This document shows positions 26,980-35,348 of a stretch of 64,000 nt of DNA, piece after piece. This stretch comes from Pseudoxanthomonas sp. CF385. GTDB lineage: Bacteria > Pseudomonadota > Gammaproteobacteria > Xanthomonadales > Xanthomonadaceae. The translations under genes were made by a program, and so were the position numbers. Position 1 is the first letter of the stretch. Each line of letters begins with the position of its first letter. The stretch lies in contig NZ_FNKZ01000001.1 of assembly GCF_900104255.1 (NCBI RefSeq), forward strand, positions 248,001-312,000, in the 5' to 3' direction. The notes beneath the pieces are model-generated. The model had not been told where the DNA came from. It worked only from the letters and a program-made list of their open reading frames with translations, and searched no databases.

Positions 26980-29409
26980 TTACTGGCAGGCCTCGCAGGC
27001 TTCCGGGTTCTCCAGCGAGCAGGCGATGGCCTCCGTCGGCGTGTAGTCGCGCTTCGGCGCTGCGGCCGTCGTGCTGCTGACCGTGGTCTTGGCGATCTTG
27101 GTGGCCGGGCGCGAGCGCAGGTAGTAGGTGGTCTTGATGCCCTGCTTCCATGCGTACATGTACATGGACGACATCGCGCCGATGTTCGGGCTTTCCATGA
27201 ACAGATTCAGCGAGGCCGACTGGTCGATGAAGGCGCCACGGCCGGCAGCCATGTCGATCAGCGAGCGCATCGGCAGTTCCCAGGCCGTGCGATAGACCTG
27301 CTGCAGCGTGTCCGGGATCTGCGCGATGCCCTGGATGGAGCCTTCGGCCAGCTTGATCGCATCGCGCGTTTCCGGCGTCCACAGGCCGAGCTTCTTCAAC
27401 TCGTCCACCAGGTAGCGGTTGACCTGCAGGAAGTCGCCCGACAGCGTCTCGCGCTTGAACAGGTTGGACACCTGCGGCTCCACGCACTCGTAGCAGCCGG
27501 CGATCGAGGCGATCGTGGCGGTCGGCGCGATCGCGATCAGCAGCGAGTTACGCAGGCCGTGTTCCTTGATGCGCGCGCGCAGGGTATCCCAGCGTTCCGC
27601 GTTCTCCGGAACCACGTTCCAGGCGTCGAACTGCAGCTCGCCGTTGGCGGCGCGCGTGTCGGCGAACGACGGATGGCGGCCACGTTCCTGCGCCAGTTCC
27701 ACCGACGTCTCCAGCGCGTGGAAGTAGATGGTCTCGGCGATCTTCGCCGACAGCGCGCGCGCCTCGGCGCTGTCGAACGGCAGGCGCAGCTTGAAGAACA
27801 CGTCCTGCAGGCCCATGCAGCCGAGGCCCACCGGGCGCCAGCGCAGGTTGCCGCGGCGCGCGGTCTCGATCGGATAGAAGTTCAGGTCGATCACGCGGTC
27901 CAGCTGGCGCACGGCCAGGCGGACGGTCTCGGCGAGCTTGTCGAAATCGAACCAGCCATCGTCATCGAAGTGACGGCCCAGGTTGATCGAGCCGAGGTTG
28001 CACACCGCCGTTTCTTCCGCCGAGGTGACTTCCAGGATTTCCGTGCACAGGTTCGACAGGTGGATGACGTTGCCGGCGCGCAGGGTCTGGTTGCTCGCGG
28101 CGTTGCACTTGTCCTTGAAGGTCATCCAGCCGTTGCCGGTCTCGGCCAGCGTGCGCATCATCCGGCCGTAAAGCTTGCGAGCGGACGTGGTCTTCATCGC
28201 CTTGCCTTGCGCTTCGGCCTGCGTGTAGGCCAGTTCGAACGCAGCGCCATACAGGTCGGTCAGTTCAGGCACCACGCGTGGATCGAACAGCGACCATTCC
28301 TGGTCGGCTTCGACGCGCTTCATGAAGAGGTCCGGCACCCAGTTGGCCAGATTGAGGTTGTGCGTACGGCGCGCTTCGTCGCCGGTGTTGTCGCGCAGCT
28401 CCAGGAAGTCTTCGATGTCGGCGTGCCAGGTTTCCAGGTACACGCAGGCCGCGCCCTTGCGCTTGCCACCCTGGTTGACCGCCGCGACCGAGGAATCCAG
28501 CGTCTTCAGCCACGGCACGATGCCGTTGCTGTGGCCGTTGGTGGACTTGATCAGCGAACCACGCGAACGCACGCGGGTGTAGCTCACGCCGATGCCGCCG
28601 CTGAACTTGCTCAGCTGGGCGATGTCGCCGTACTTGGCGTAGATCGACTCCAGCGTGTCCTGCGGCGAGTCCAACAGGAAGCACGAGGACAGCTGCTCGT
28701 GCGTGGTGCCGCTGTTGAACAGCGTCGGCGAGCTGGGCAGGTAGTCCAGGTTGCCCATGCGGCGATACAGCGCCAGCGCTTCGGGCACGTCTTCGCTCAG
28801 CGCGCAGGCGATGCGCAGGAAGAACTGCTGCGGCGTCTCGATGACCTTGCGGGTGTGCGGGTGGCGCAGCAGGTAGCGGTCGTACAGCGTGCGCAGGCCG
28901 AAGTAGTCGAAGTGCAGGTCGAGCGAGGCGTCCAGCGCATCGTTGAGCTTGCGTGCGTTGGTCTGTACGAAGTTCAGCAGGCGGTCGTTGATCAGGCCGA
29001 CTTCGTGGCCGCGGGTGACCGACTGCGAGAACGCGTGGATCTCCTGGCCGGTGACTTCCTTGACGATGTAGCCGGCCAGCAGGCGTGCGGCCAGGCGGCT
29101 GTATTCGGGTTCCTCGCCGGTCAGCAGCGCGGCGGTGCGGATCGACAGTTCGTCCAGTTCGCGCGTGCTGGCGCCGTCGTACAGGCCGGAGATGGTGCGG
29201 GTGGCCACGCGCATCGGGTCGATGGCGTGCAGGCCTTCGCAGTTGCGCTGCACCGCGCGCACGATCTTGTTGAGGTCCACCGGCTCGCGGCCGCCGTTGC
29301 GCTTGGTCACGCTCATCGCGGTGGCGGTGGGCGGCGGGGTCAGCGAAAAGGCGTCCTTCTGGGACGGGGTGGTGCCGGCGTCGGCGACGGCGCTGTCGAT
29401 CTGGGTCAC
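26980..29409 (-). CDS. nrdA: Ribonucleoside-diphosphate reductase class Ia, alpha subunit
   Basis: NrdA (809 aa) reduces ribonucleoside diphosphates using NrdB's radical. An N-terminal ATP-cone (VTKRNGGREPVDLNKIVRAV) is followed by SSCFLLDSPQD (redox Cys), the active-site NLCTEIL (Asn-Cys-Glu), CNLGSINL (second redox Cys) and the thioredoxin-facing tail CSLENPEACEACQ. GTG 29409 is preferred, since GGAGG lies 6 nt upstream. The leader of about 390 nt carries a cobalamin riboswitch. The ATP-cone implies allosteric dATP inhibition. Confidence 0.97.
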   Translation of the reverse strand: MTQIDSAVADAGTTPSQKDAFSLTPPPTATAMSVTKRNGGREPVDLNKIVRAVQRNCEGLHAIDPMRVATRTISGLYDGASTRELDELSIRTAALLTGEEPEYSRLAARLLAGYIVKEVTGQEIHAFSQSVTRGHEVGLINDRLLNFVQTNARKLNDALDASLDLHFDYFGLRTLYDRYLLRHPHTRKVIETPQQFFLRIACALSEDVPEALALYRRMGNLDYLPSSPTLFNSGTTHEQLSSCFLLDSPQDTLESIYAKYGDIAQLSKFSGGIGVSYTRVRSRGSLIKSTNGHSNGIVPWLKTLDSSVAAVNQGGKRKGAACVYLETWHADIEDFLELRDNTGDEARRTHNLNLANWVPDLFMKRVEADQEWSLFDPRVVPELTDLYGAAFELAYTQAEAQGKAMKTTSARKLYGRMMRTLAETGNGWMTFKDKCNAASNQTLRAGNVIHLSNLCTEILEVTSAEETAVCNLGSINLGRHFDDDGWFDFDKLAETVRLAVRQLDRVIDLNFYPIETARRGNLRWRPVGLGCMGLQDVFFKLRLPFDSAEARALSAKIAETIYFHALETSVELAQERGRHPSFADTRAANGELQFDAWNVVPENAERWDTLRARIKEHGLRNSLLIAIAPTATIASIAGCYECVEPQVSNLFKRETLSGDFLQVNRYLVDELKKLGLWTPETRDAIKLAEGSIQGIAQIPDTLQQVYRTAWELPMRSLIDMAAGRGAFIDQSASLNLFMESPNIGAMSSMYMYAWKQGIKTTYYLRSRPATKIAKTTVSSTTAAAPKRDYTPTEAIACSLENPEACEACQ

Positions 29410-29605
29410 GAGAATCCTCCATGCGTGGTGCACGCGGCGGCCCGTCCCTCGCGGGGCTGCGCAAGGCCGGATGGAGGATCACAGTGGGGAAGCGGCGTCG
29501 CAGGGGGCGAGATCGCGCGGACGGAAGACCGGCGTGCCCTGCTTCGCCAGCCCTCTCCCCCCGGAGATTCCGCGGCCGGCACCGCGCGGTGTGCTACGCG
29601 CGGCT
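29410..29605 (-). promoter_or_regulatory. nrdA leader between riboswitch and start codon
   Basis: No gene is seen. Directly after the aptamer, CCGCGCG and CGCGCGG (29603 down to 29582) can form a 7-bp stem. Further down, GTCTTCCGTC (29529 down to 29520) repeats the 10-mer found in the metE expression platform and is complementary to GAAGAC at the aptamer's 3' end. The ribosome site GGAGG precedes GTG 29409. Confidence 0.5.
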
Positions 29606-29795
29606 GTCGGCAGGTCTTCGGACTCATGGGCGGGAAGGACGTGCCTTCTTCCTACGTCCGCCGCTTCCCAGGGCAAGGCCCCAGTGCTGGTGGCGGGTTC
29701 GTTCCCAATTACCGCTGCGGGGCAGTGCCGGAGTGGCGCGAACGCGTCACCGGCTTCCCGTTTTAATCCCGTGGCTTGCGACCACCGGAACCGAC
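29606..29795 (-). promoter_or_regulatory. Cobalamin riboswitch upstream of nrdA
   Basis: Read on the minus strand, the blocks are GTCGGTTCCGG (P1 5' side), a P2 hairpin CGTGGCTTGCGACCAC in complement, GGGATTAAAACGGGAAGCCGG, GGCACTGCCCCGCAGCGGTAA, CAGCACTGGG, CTGGGAAGCGGCGG with CGTAGG, and GAGTCCGAAGACCTGCCGAC. GTCGG at the 5' end pairs with CCGAC at the 3' end, closing P1. It should repress the B12-independent class Ia reductase when cobalamin is available, implying a B12-dependent reductase elsewhere in the genome. Confidence 0.95.
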
Positions 29796-29797
29796 GG

Positions 29798-29845
29798 CCA
29801 CAACATAGTGGGGCATGCCGGAAGCGTCAACACCAAATGTTGTGT
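29798..29845 (-). promoter_or_regulatory. nrdA promoter with two NrdR-box-like sites
   Basis: On the minus strand TTGACG (29830-29825), a 17-nt spacer and TATGTT (29807-29802) form a sigma-70 promoter ending just before the riboswitch. Box 1, ACACCAAATGTTGTGT (29830-29845), matches 13 of 16 of the NrdR consensus; box 2, CCACAACATAGTGGGG (29798-29813), matches 11 of 16. Their starts are 32 bp apart, the usual three-turn spacing, and they cover the -35 and -10 elements. Confidence 0.65.
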
Positions 29846-29883
29846 GGAACAGCGGGTGTCGGACTGGCGCGGGTTTCACGGAT

Positions 29884-30065
29884 TTCTCCTTCGCCCCGCC
29901 TGCGGGGAGAAGGTGCCCTAACGGCGGATGAGGGGCAGGCGCGATGATGATCCGCGCGCGACACCAAGATCGCGAACGTTTTGCCGACTAAACGCGTTGG
30001 GGGTGGGACTCCGTTCGCCCCTCACCCGCCTTCGGCACCCTCTCCCCGCTGGCGCAGGGAGAGGG
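29884..30065. repeat. Composite inverted-pair repeat between nrdA leader and hglS
   Basis: The left unit (29884-29937) has stem CCCCGCCTGCGGGG inside TTCTCC/GGAGAA, with tail GTGCCC..GGCGGATGAGGGG. The right unit (30017-30065) is inverted: CCCCTCACCCGCC, GGCACCCTCTCCCCG and GGGAGAGGG. About 80 nt of unrelated core separates them. It is the same architecture as at 26770 and 32501. Confidence 0.75.
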
Positions 30066-30076
30066 CATATGAAGCC

Positions 30077-31441
30077 TTAGCCGCGCAGCGCGGCGACCGA
30101 AGCGTCCTGTGCCTGCGCGTACAGCGCGAACGGGTCGTGGATCGTCGCGCCGAGCGCGGTCTCGAACGCGTCCTGGTTCGCATGCGCGTCGTAGGCGCGC
30201 TGTTCGCCGCCGCCGAGGTTGGACTGGAAGATGCCCGCCGCGCTGACCGGCAGGAAGTCCTCGTAGACGATGGGATCGGCGACGGCATGGCCGGCCGCGA
30301 CGAGGGCGTCGGGCGTCATCGCCGCTCGCTCGGCGGCCGGCAACGCAGCGCCGGTCGCGGTGACGCGGTAACGGAAGTACCCCAGTCCGTCGCGGCGCAG
30401 CGTGGTCTCATCATCGGGGAAGGCCGCGAACGCCGCCGCCAGCCGCTGCGGATAGTCCGCCGACGTGTTGCCGGCGCCGCCGGCCTGGCGCACCTGCGCG
30501 AGCAGGCGGTCGTAGAGCTCGCGCCCGGCGGGCGTCAGCGCCAGGCCGCGCTGTTCGATCTCGCCGAAGCGCGCGCTGTGGCTGCCGGGCACCAGCGTGC
30601 CGGTGGCGTCGGGGAAGGCGACTTCCTCTTCCAGCGCCTTGAAGCTGGTCTGCCGCAGCAGGATCGGCACCGCGCGGCGCGGCGGGCCTTCGATCAACGC
30701 CTTGGCCTGGATGCCGCGCTCCAGCATCGCCGCCTGGGCGGCATCGATGTCCAGCGTGCGCGGGGTGAGGTGGTTGATGTGCGGGCCGCGGAAGCTGACC
30801 ACGTCGGCGACCAGCCGGTGCAGACCGTGCAGCGCGCGGTAGGTCTGCAGCGAGACGGTCGCGTCGCCATGCCAGCGGAAGGTCTCGAGCACTTCGGCAA
30901 CGAAGCGCTGCGCATCGGCATCGTCCAGCCCGCCGTCGCGTTCGGCCTGGTCCACCAGCGCGCGCGCGCCGGCGGTGAAGATGTCGCGCTTGGCCAGGAT
31001 CGCCTCGGCTTCCGCGCGCAGCGTCGCGTCGGCGATCAGCTCCAGGCGCAGCAGCGAGGTGAAGATGCGGAACGGGTTGGCGGCCAGCGCGGCTTCGGTC
31101 AGTGGGCGGAACGCGGTCGCATGCACCGGCACGCCGGCCACGGTGAGGTCGTAGTAGCCCACCGGATGCATGCCCATCAACGCGAACACACGGCCCAGCA
31201 TCGCCAGTTCCGCCGGCGTGCCGACGCGGATCGCGCCGTGGCGCTCCAGGTCCAGGCGCTCGGTTTCGCCGGTGCGCTGCAGGCGCTCGGCCAGGGCGGC
31301 GTCGCGCTGCAGTGTCGTCGTGTTGATGTCGCCGACCAGCGTGATCAGGTCGCCGTACAGCGGCACCTCGGCGCGGTACATGTCGGACATGGCCTGGGCG
31401 AACAGGCCGCGGATGCGGTCGGGGGAAACGAAGGCGGTCAT
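30077..31441 (-). CDS. hglS: 2-oxoadipate dioxygenase/decarboxylase (HglS, DUF1338)
   Basis: The 454-residue protein matches HglS (YdcJ), an Fe(II) vicinal-oxygen-chelate-fold enzyme that converts 2-oxoadipate to D-2-hydroxyglutarate in lysine catabolism. Visible family segments are GVPVHATAFRPLTEAA (His ligand), FRGPHINHLTPRTLDID (second His), FKALEEEVAF and IVYEDFLPVSAAGIFQSN near the C-terminus. Length fits the family. ATG 31441 begins the conserved N-terminus; no other lysine-pathway gene is adjacent. Confidence 0.88.
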   Translation of the reverse strand: MTAFVSPDRIRGLFAQAMSDMYRAEVPLYGDLITLVGDINTTTLQRDAALAERLQRTGETERLDLERHGAIRVGTPAELAMLGRVFALMGMHPVGYYDLTVAGVPVHATAFRPLTEAALAANPFRIFTSLLRLELIADATLRAEAEAILAKRDIFTAGARALVDQAERDGGLDDADAQRFVAEVLETFRWHGDATVSLQTYRALHGLHRLVADVVSFRGPHINHLTPRTLDIDAAQAAMLERGIQAKALIEGPPRRAVPILLRQTSFKALEEEVAFPDATGTLVPGSHSARFGEIEQRGLALTPAGRELYDRLLAQVRQAGGAGNTSADYPQRLAAAFAAFPDDETTLRRDGLGYFRYRVTATGAALPAAERAAMTPDALVAAGHAVADPIVYEDFLPVSAAGIFQSNLGGGEQRAYDAHANQDAFETALGATIHDPFALYAQAQDASVAALRG

Positions 31442-31574
31442 GGGGCTCGGCGTGCGGGCGGCGTGGGGCCGCCGGGGGGGCGTATTGTCGCCGGCCACGC
31501 GGGCGCGGGCCAGCCGGATCCGGAGGCCGTCAACCCGTGGCCCGACGGCGCGTTGTCCCCTGCGAGGTGACCCC

Positions 31575-32486
31575 ATGACGCCCCATCCCTGGCTCCGCAC
31601 CGGCCTGTTGGCCTGCGCCCTGCTCGCTGCGCTGCCGTTGGCGGCGCAGACCTTCCGCGAGCGCCTGCAGGAGATGCGCGATGCGTCGCGCCAGCCCGCC
31701 GCCCGTGCGCCAGCCCTGCCGGCCGGTGCGCGTGCGATGCGCGATGTCGCCTACGGCGACGATCCGCGCCAGCGCTTCGACGTCTACCTGCCGGCGCAGC
31801 CCAAGCACGCGCCGATCATCCTGTTCGTCCACGGTGGCGGCTGGGCCAACGGCAACAAGGACAACCCGGGCGTGGTCGAGAACAAGGCCGCCTATTGGCT
31901 GCCGAAGGGCTACATCCTGGTCTCCACCAACTACCGCCTGCGACCGGACACCGCACCGCTCGACCAGGCGCGCGATGTCGCCCGCGCGCTGGCCGCGGTG
32001 CAGAAGCGCGCGCCCGAATGGAACGGCGATGCCTCGCGTGTGGTGCTGATGGGTCACTCGGCCGGCGCGCACCTGATCGCGTTGGTCGGTGCGTCGTCGA
32101 CGCTGTGGCGCGACGCCGGCGCGACCCAGCCACGCGGCGTGGTGTCGCTGGACAGTGGCGGGCTGGACGTCCCGCAGACGATGCAGCGGCCACCGCTGCC
32201 CGGCATCTACCAGCGCGCGTTCGGGAGCGACCGCAGCGACTGGATCGCCGCCTCGCCCTACCACCAGCTCACCCGCGACGCGGTGCCGATGCTGTTCGTC
32301 TGCTCCTCGCGCCGCAAGGACGCATGCCCGCAGGGGCGAGCGATGGCGGACAAGGCGAAAACGCTGGGCGTGCCGATGGAGGTGCTGCCGGAGGATCTCT
32401 CGCATGGCGACGTGAACCGCGACCTCGGGTTGCCGTCCGGCTACACGAACACCGTGGACGCGTTCGTGCGAAAGCAGTTGCAGTAG
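31575..32486 (+). CDS. Exported alpha/beta hydrolase (esterase/lipase type)
   Basis: The 303-residue protein has a signal peptide (LLACALLAALPLAAQ). The fold markers are HGGGWANGNK (oxyanion hole), MGHSAGAH with Ser162 as nucleophile, VSLDSGGLD and the late LSHGDV supplying the histidine. It resembles the BD-FAE / carboxylesterase group that acts on short esters. GAGGTG lies ahead of ATG 31575. It is divergent from hglS, with little space for two promoters (133 nt). Confidence 0.87.
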   Translation: MTPHPWLRTGLLACALLAALPLAAQTFRERLQEMRDASRQPAARAPALPAGARAMRDVAYGDDPRQRFDVYLPAQPKHAPIILFVHGGGWANGNKDNPGVVENKAAYWLPKGYILVSTNYRLRPDTAPLDQARDVARALAAVQKRAPEWNGDASRVVLMGHSAGAHLIALVGASSTLWRDAGATQPRGVVSLDSGGLDVPQTMQRPPLPGIYQRAFGSDRSDWIAASPYHQLTRDAVPMLFVCSSRRKDACPQGRAMADKAKTLGVPMEVLPEDLSHGDVNRDLGLPSGYTNTVDAFVRKQLQ

Positions 32487-32500
32487 TCCTGGCCGAAGTC

Positions 32501-32693
32501 TCCCTCGCCCCGTGAAACGGGGAGAGGGTGCCGAAGGCGGGTGAGGGGCAAACCGAGTCGGGAGAGGAAAGTCCGCCAGGATCATTCCGCGTTCGACGAT
32601 TCGGAGATATCGCTTGGTGAACGCATCCACGCCGAAGAGAAGCGCCCTCATCCGCCCTCCGGGCACCTTCTCCCCGCGCGCGGGGAGAAGGGA
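32501..32693. repeat. Composite inverted-pair repeat between convergent genes
   Basis: The left unit (32501-32550) has stem CGCCCCGTGAAACGGGG and tail GGGTGCCGAAGGCGGGTGAG. The right unit (32644-32693) is its inverse, CCCTCATCCGCCCTCCGGGC and CTTCTCCCCGCGCGCGGGG. The core is about 93 nt and shows no gene. It lies between stops of the esterase and the lipoprotein gene, so it could also terminate both. Confidence 0.78.
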
Positions 32694-32706
32694 AATGGAA
32701 AAGCCG

Positions 32707-33378
32707 TCAGCGGATGATCCGAACCGCCGCCAACGCCTCCTGCAGGCGCGCACGCGCCGTCGCTTCATCGAACGGCGGTGTGGCTGGCGGGTCGTAGACC
32801 TCGGGACGCGTGCCGGCGACGAACAGGTCGATGGCGATGCAGCGTTCGTTGCGCACATGGCGGTACGCGTCGACCGACTGGTAGTGGCTCATCGCCGCAT
32901 CGCCGGCACGGAAATGATGGAACGCCTGGCCGTCGATGCGCACCTCATCGGGCGGTTCGGTGGTCGCGCCTTCTGGCGGATCCAGGCAGGTGACGACGGC
33001 GTGGCTGTCGGTGCTGGTGCCGATGCGGAGTTCGGCGGCCGTGATCTTGTCCGAACCGTCCAGGACCAGCGCGACCAGCGGTTCGCCGCGCATGTCAGGC
33101 GCGGCGAATGCCTTCCACGCGTCTGCAGAGAGATAGTCGCGGGTGAAGTCGCGGCGTAGGGTAAAGCCCGGTGTGGGCAAAAGCGCGAGACCGATCTCGT
33201 CATCCGAAAACTGGAACTGCGGCGCTTCGCGACCGGTCACGGGGGGCGCAGGATCGGCGATCTCGGCCGCGGCCTGCGTGGCGGCGTCGACGTCCTGCTC
33301 GTCGGGCGCGCGCTGGCAGCCGGCCAGCACTGCAACGGCGAGTGCCGCGTAGAGCGGAACCTGGGTGATCGGCTTCAT
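32707..33378 (-). CDS. Putative lipoprotein, 223 aa, unknown function
   Basis: A lipoprotein signal (LAVAVLAGCQRAPDEQD) puts the lipidated cysteine near residue 21. The mature part is acidic at its start, then has alternating strands (GFTLRRDFTRDYL, PLVALVLDGSDKITAAELRIG) and three further cysteines. No domain signature is recognised. ATG 33378 has GGAG 5 nt upstream. It is 61 nt downstream of the sirtuin gene on the same strand. Confidence 0.7.
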   Translation of the reverse strand: MKPITQVPLYAALAVAVLAGCQRAPDEQDVDAATQAAAEIADPAPPVTGREAPQFQFSDDEIGLALLPTPGFTLRRDFTRDYLSADAWKAFAAPDMRGEPLVALVLDGSDKITAAELRIGTSTDSHAVVTCLDPPEGATTEPPDEVRIDGQAFHHFRAGDAAMSHYQSVDAYRHVRNERCIAIDLFVAGTRPEVYDPPATPPFDEATARARLQEALAAVRIIR

Positions 33379-33439
33379 GGCGTCTCCTCGTCGGACGTCG
33401 CGAGTCTGGCAAGCCGCGCGTGAAGCCGGTGCGTGCGGA

Positions 33440-34192
33440 TCAGCCCAGGAACCGCGGCAACCCATGCGCCGCCGTCGCGCGCCATACATGGTCGACCTCC
33501 GCGGACAGCGCGGTAGGCTCCGGGTTGATTTCCACCACCGTGGCGCCGTGGCGGCGGGCCAATGCGGGCAGTCCGGCGGCGGGGTAAACAAGCCCCGACG
33601 TACCCACGACCAGCATCAGCGTGCAGCGCATCGCCGCATCGGTGGCCGCGCTCCACGCATCGTCCGGCAAGGCTTCGCCGAACCACACCACGCCCGGACG
33701 GATGCGATCCCCGCATGCGGCGCAGCGCATCGGCTCGACCCGCTGCATGCCACCCACATAGTCGTCGAGCGAACCTGCGTGCGCGCGGCCGCACGCGAAA
33801 CAGCGCAACGCGAACAGGCTGCCATGCACATGCGCATCGACGAGGCTGCCGGCGCGCTCGTGCAGGTCGTCCACGTTCTGGGTGACCAGCGACAGCGGCA
33901 CGCGCTGCGCCAGCGTCGCCAACGCGCGGTGACCGGCGTTCGGCTGCGCATCGCGCACTAATTGCATGCGCCAGCGGTACCAGCCCCAGACCAGCGCAGG
34001 ATCCTCGCGCCAGGCCTCGGCCGTCGCCAGCCGCATCGGGTCGAAGCGCGACCACAGGCTGTCGTGCGTGCCGCGGAAGGTCGGGATGCCGCTCTCGGCG
34101 GACATTCCGGCGCCGGTCAGCACGCAGATGTGGCCGCCGGTGTCGGTCGCCCGGCGCAGGGCCTCGGCGATCGCGGCAGGCACGGCGTCCAT
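33440..34192 (-). CDS. cobB: NAD-dependent protein deacylase (sirtuin, class III type)
   Basis: The 250-residue sirtuin has GAGMSAESGIPTFRG (NAD site), TQNVDDLHERAG, catalytic His in DAHVHGSLF, four zinc cysteines (RCFACGR and RCAACGD) and VVGTSGLVYPA. Tyr72 and Arg75 form the YxxR pair that, in class III sirtuins, binds acidic acyl groups, so desuccinylase or demalonylase activity is likely alongside deacetylation. It begins 4 nt after the zapE stop, so it is part of that operon. Confidence 0.93.
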   Translation of the reverse strand: MDAVPAAIAEALRRATDTGGHICVLTGAGMSAESGIPTFRGTHDSLWSRFDPMRLATAEAWREDPALVWGWYRWRMQLVRDAQPNAGHRALATLAQRVPLSLVTQNVDDLHERAGSLVDAHVHGSLFALRCFACGRAHAGSLDDYVGGMQRVEPMRCAACGDRIRPGVVWFGEALPDDAWSAATDAAMRCTLMLVVGTSGLVYPAAGLPALARRHGATVVEINPEPTALSAEVDHVWRATAAHGLPRFLG

Positions 34193-34196
34193 CGAC

Positions 34197-35348
34197 TCAG
34201 GCCTTGTGCGGCGTGGCGAGGTACTCGGCGCTCTGCATCTCGATCAGGCGCGAGGCCGTGCGTTCGAACGCGCCCTGCAGCCGGGTGCCGGCGTACAACG
34301 CCGTCGGCGCGGCGGCGGCGGTGCAGACCAGGTTGACGTGGCGGTCGTACAGCTCGTCGATCAGGTTGACGAACCGGCGCGCGGCGTCCTCGTTCAAGGC
34401 ATCGAACGCCGGGATGCCGCCCAGCAGCACGGTGTTGAACTCGTGCGCGATCTCGATGTAGTCCGTCGTGCCGCGCGGGCCTTCGCACAGGGCGGCGAAA
34501 TCGAACCAGGCGATGCTCTTGCCGCGTCCGCGCACCGGGATCTTGCGGCTGTCGATCTCGATGTTGCCGGCATGTGCCGCTTCACCGCCGGTCAGCTCGC
34601 GCCAGCGCGAGGCCAGCCAGGCGTCGGATTCGCCGTCCAATGGCGTGCGGTAGACCGGCGAACGTGTCAGCGCGCGCAGGCGGTAATCCTCCTGCCCGTC
34701 CGAGCGCAGCACGACGCAGTGCTGTTGCAGCAGCTCGATCGCCGGCAGGAAGCCCGCGCGCTGCAGGCCATCCTTGTAGAGGTTCTGCGGCGCGGTGTTG
34801 GAGGTCGTCACCAGGGTGATGCCCTCGGCGAACATGCGCTCCAGCAGGCGCGCCAGCAGCATCGCATCGCCGATGTCGGTGACGAAGAACTCGTCCAGCA
34901 CCAGCACGCGCAGCTTGCCGCGCACCTCGCGCACGATCTTCGCCAGCGGGTCGCTCTCGCCCGTGTGCAGGCGCAGGCGTTCGTGCACGCCACGCATGAA
35001 GCGGTGGAAGTGCGTGCGGTATTTGCCGCCGCCCTCGCCATGCGCCTTGTTCTGCGAGACCGAATACGTCGGCAGCGGCAGGCTGTCGTAGAACAGGTCG
35101 ACCAGGAACGTCTTGCCGCGACCCACTTCGCCCCAGTAGTACAGGCCCTTCACCGTCTCCGGCGCCTTGCCGAACAGACGACCGAACAGGCCCGGCGTGC
35201 CGTCATCGGCGAGCAGCGCAGTGTGGATGCGGTCCAGCTCCGCCAAGGCGGGATGTTGCGCCGGATCGTCCTGCCACTGGCCCTGCGCGGCGCCGCGCGC
35301 GTAGACCTGCGACGGCGTCAGGGCCGTCTTCTCGTGATCGTCCGCCAT
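34197..35348 (-). CDS. zapE: ZapE, AFG1-like ATPase
   Basis: The 383-residue ATPase has Walker A WGEVGRGKTFL (Lys79), Walker B RVLVLDEFFVTDI and the AFG1 segments TTSNTAPQNLYKDGLQR and AHEFNTVLLGGIPAF. ZapE modulates FtsZ assembly during division and stress in E. coli; mitochondrial relatives handle respiratory proteins. ATG 35348 overlaps the stop of the preceding hydrolase by ATGA, and the sirtuin follows 4 nt later, so the three are one operon. Confidence 0.95.
   Translation of the reverse strand: MADDHEKTALTPSQVYARGAAQGQWQDDPAQHPALAELDRIHTALLADDGTPGLFGRLFGKAPETVKGLYYWGEVGRGKTFLVDLFYDSLPLPTYSVSQNKAHGEGGGKYRTHFHRFMRGVHERLRLHTGESDPLAKIVREVRGKLRVLVLDEFFVTDIGDAMLLARLLERMFAEGITLVTTSNTAPQNLYKDGLQRAGFLPAIELLQQHCVVLRSDGQEDYRLRALTRSPVYRTPLDGESDAWLASRWRELTGGEAAHAGNIEIDSRKIPVRGRGKSIAWFDFAALCEGPRGTTDYIEIAHEFNTVLLGGIPAFDALNEDAARRFVNLIDELYDRHVNLVCTAAAAPTALYAGTRLQGAFERTASRLIEMQSAEYLATPHKA

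Noticed and set aside
12481..32693. CRISPR array or tandem-repeat interpretation of the recurring motifs.
   Set aside because: The repeats are palindromic, dispersed and without regular spacers or cas genes.
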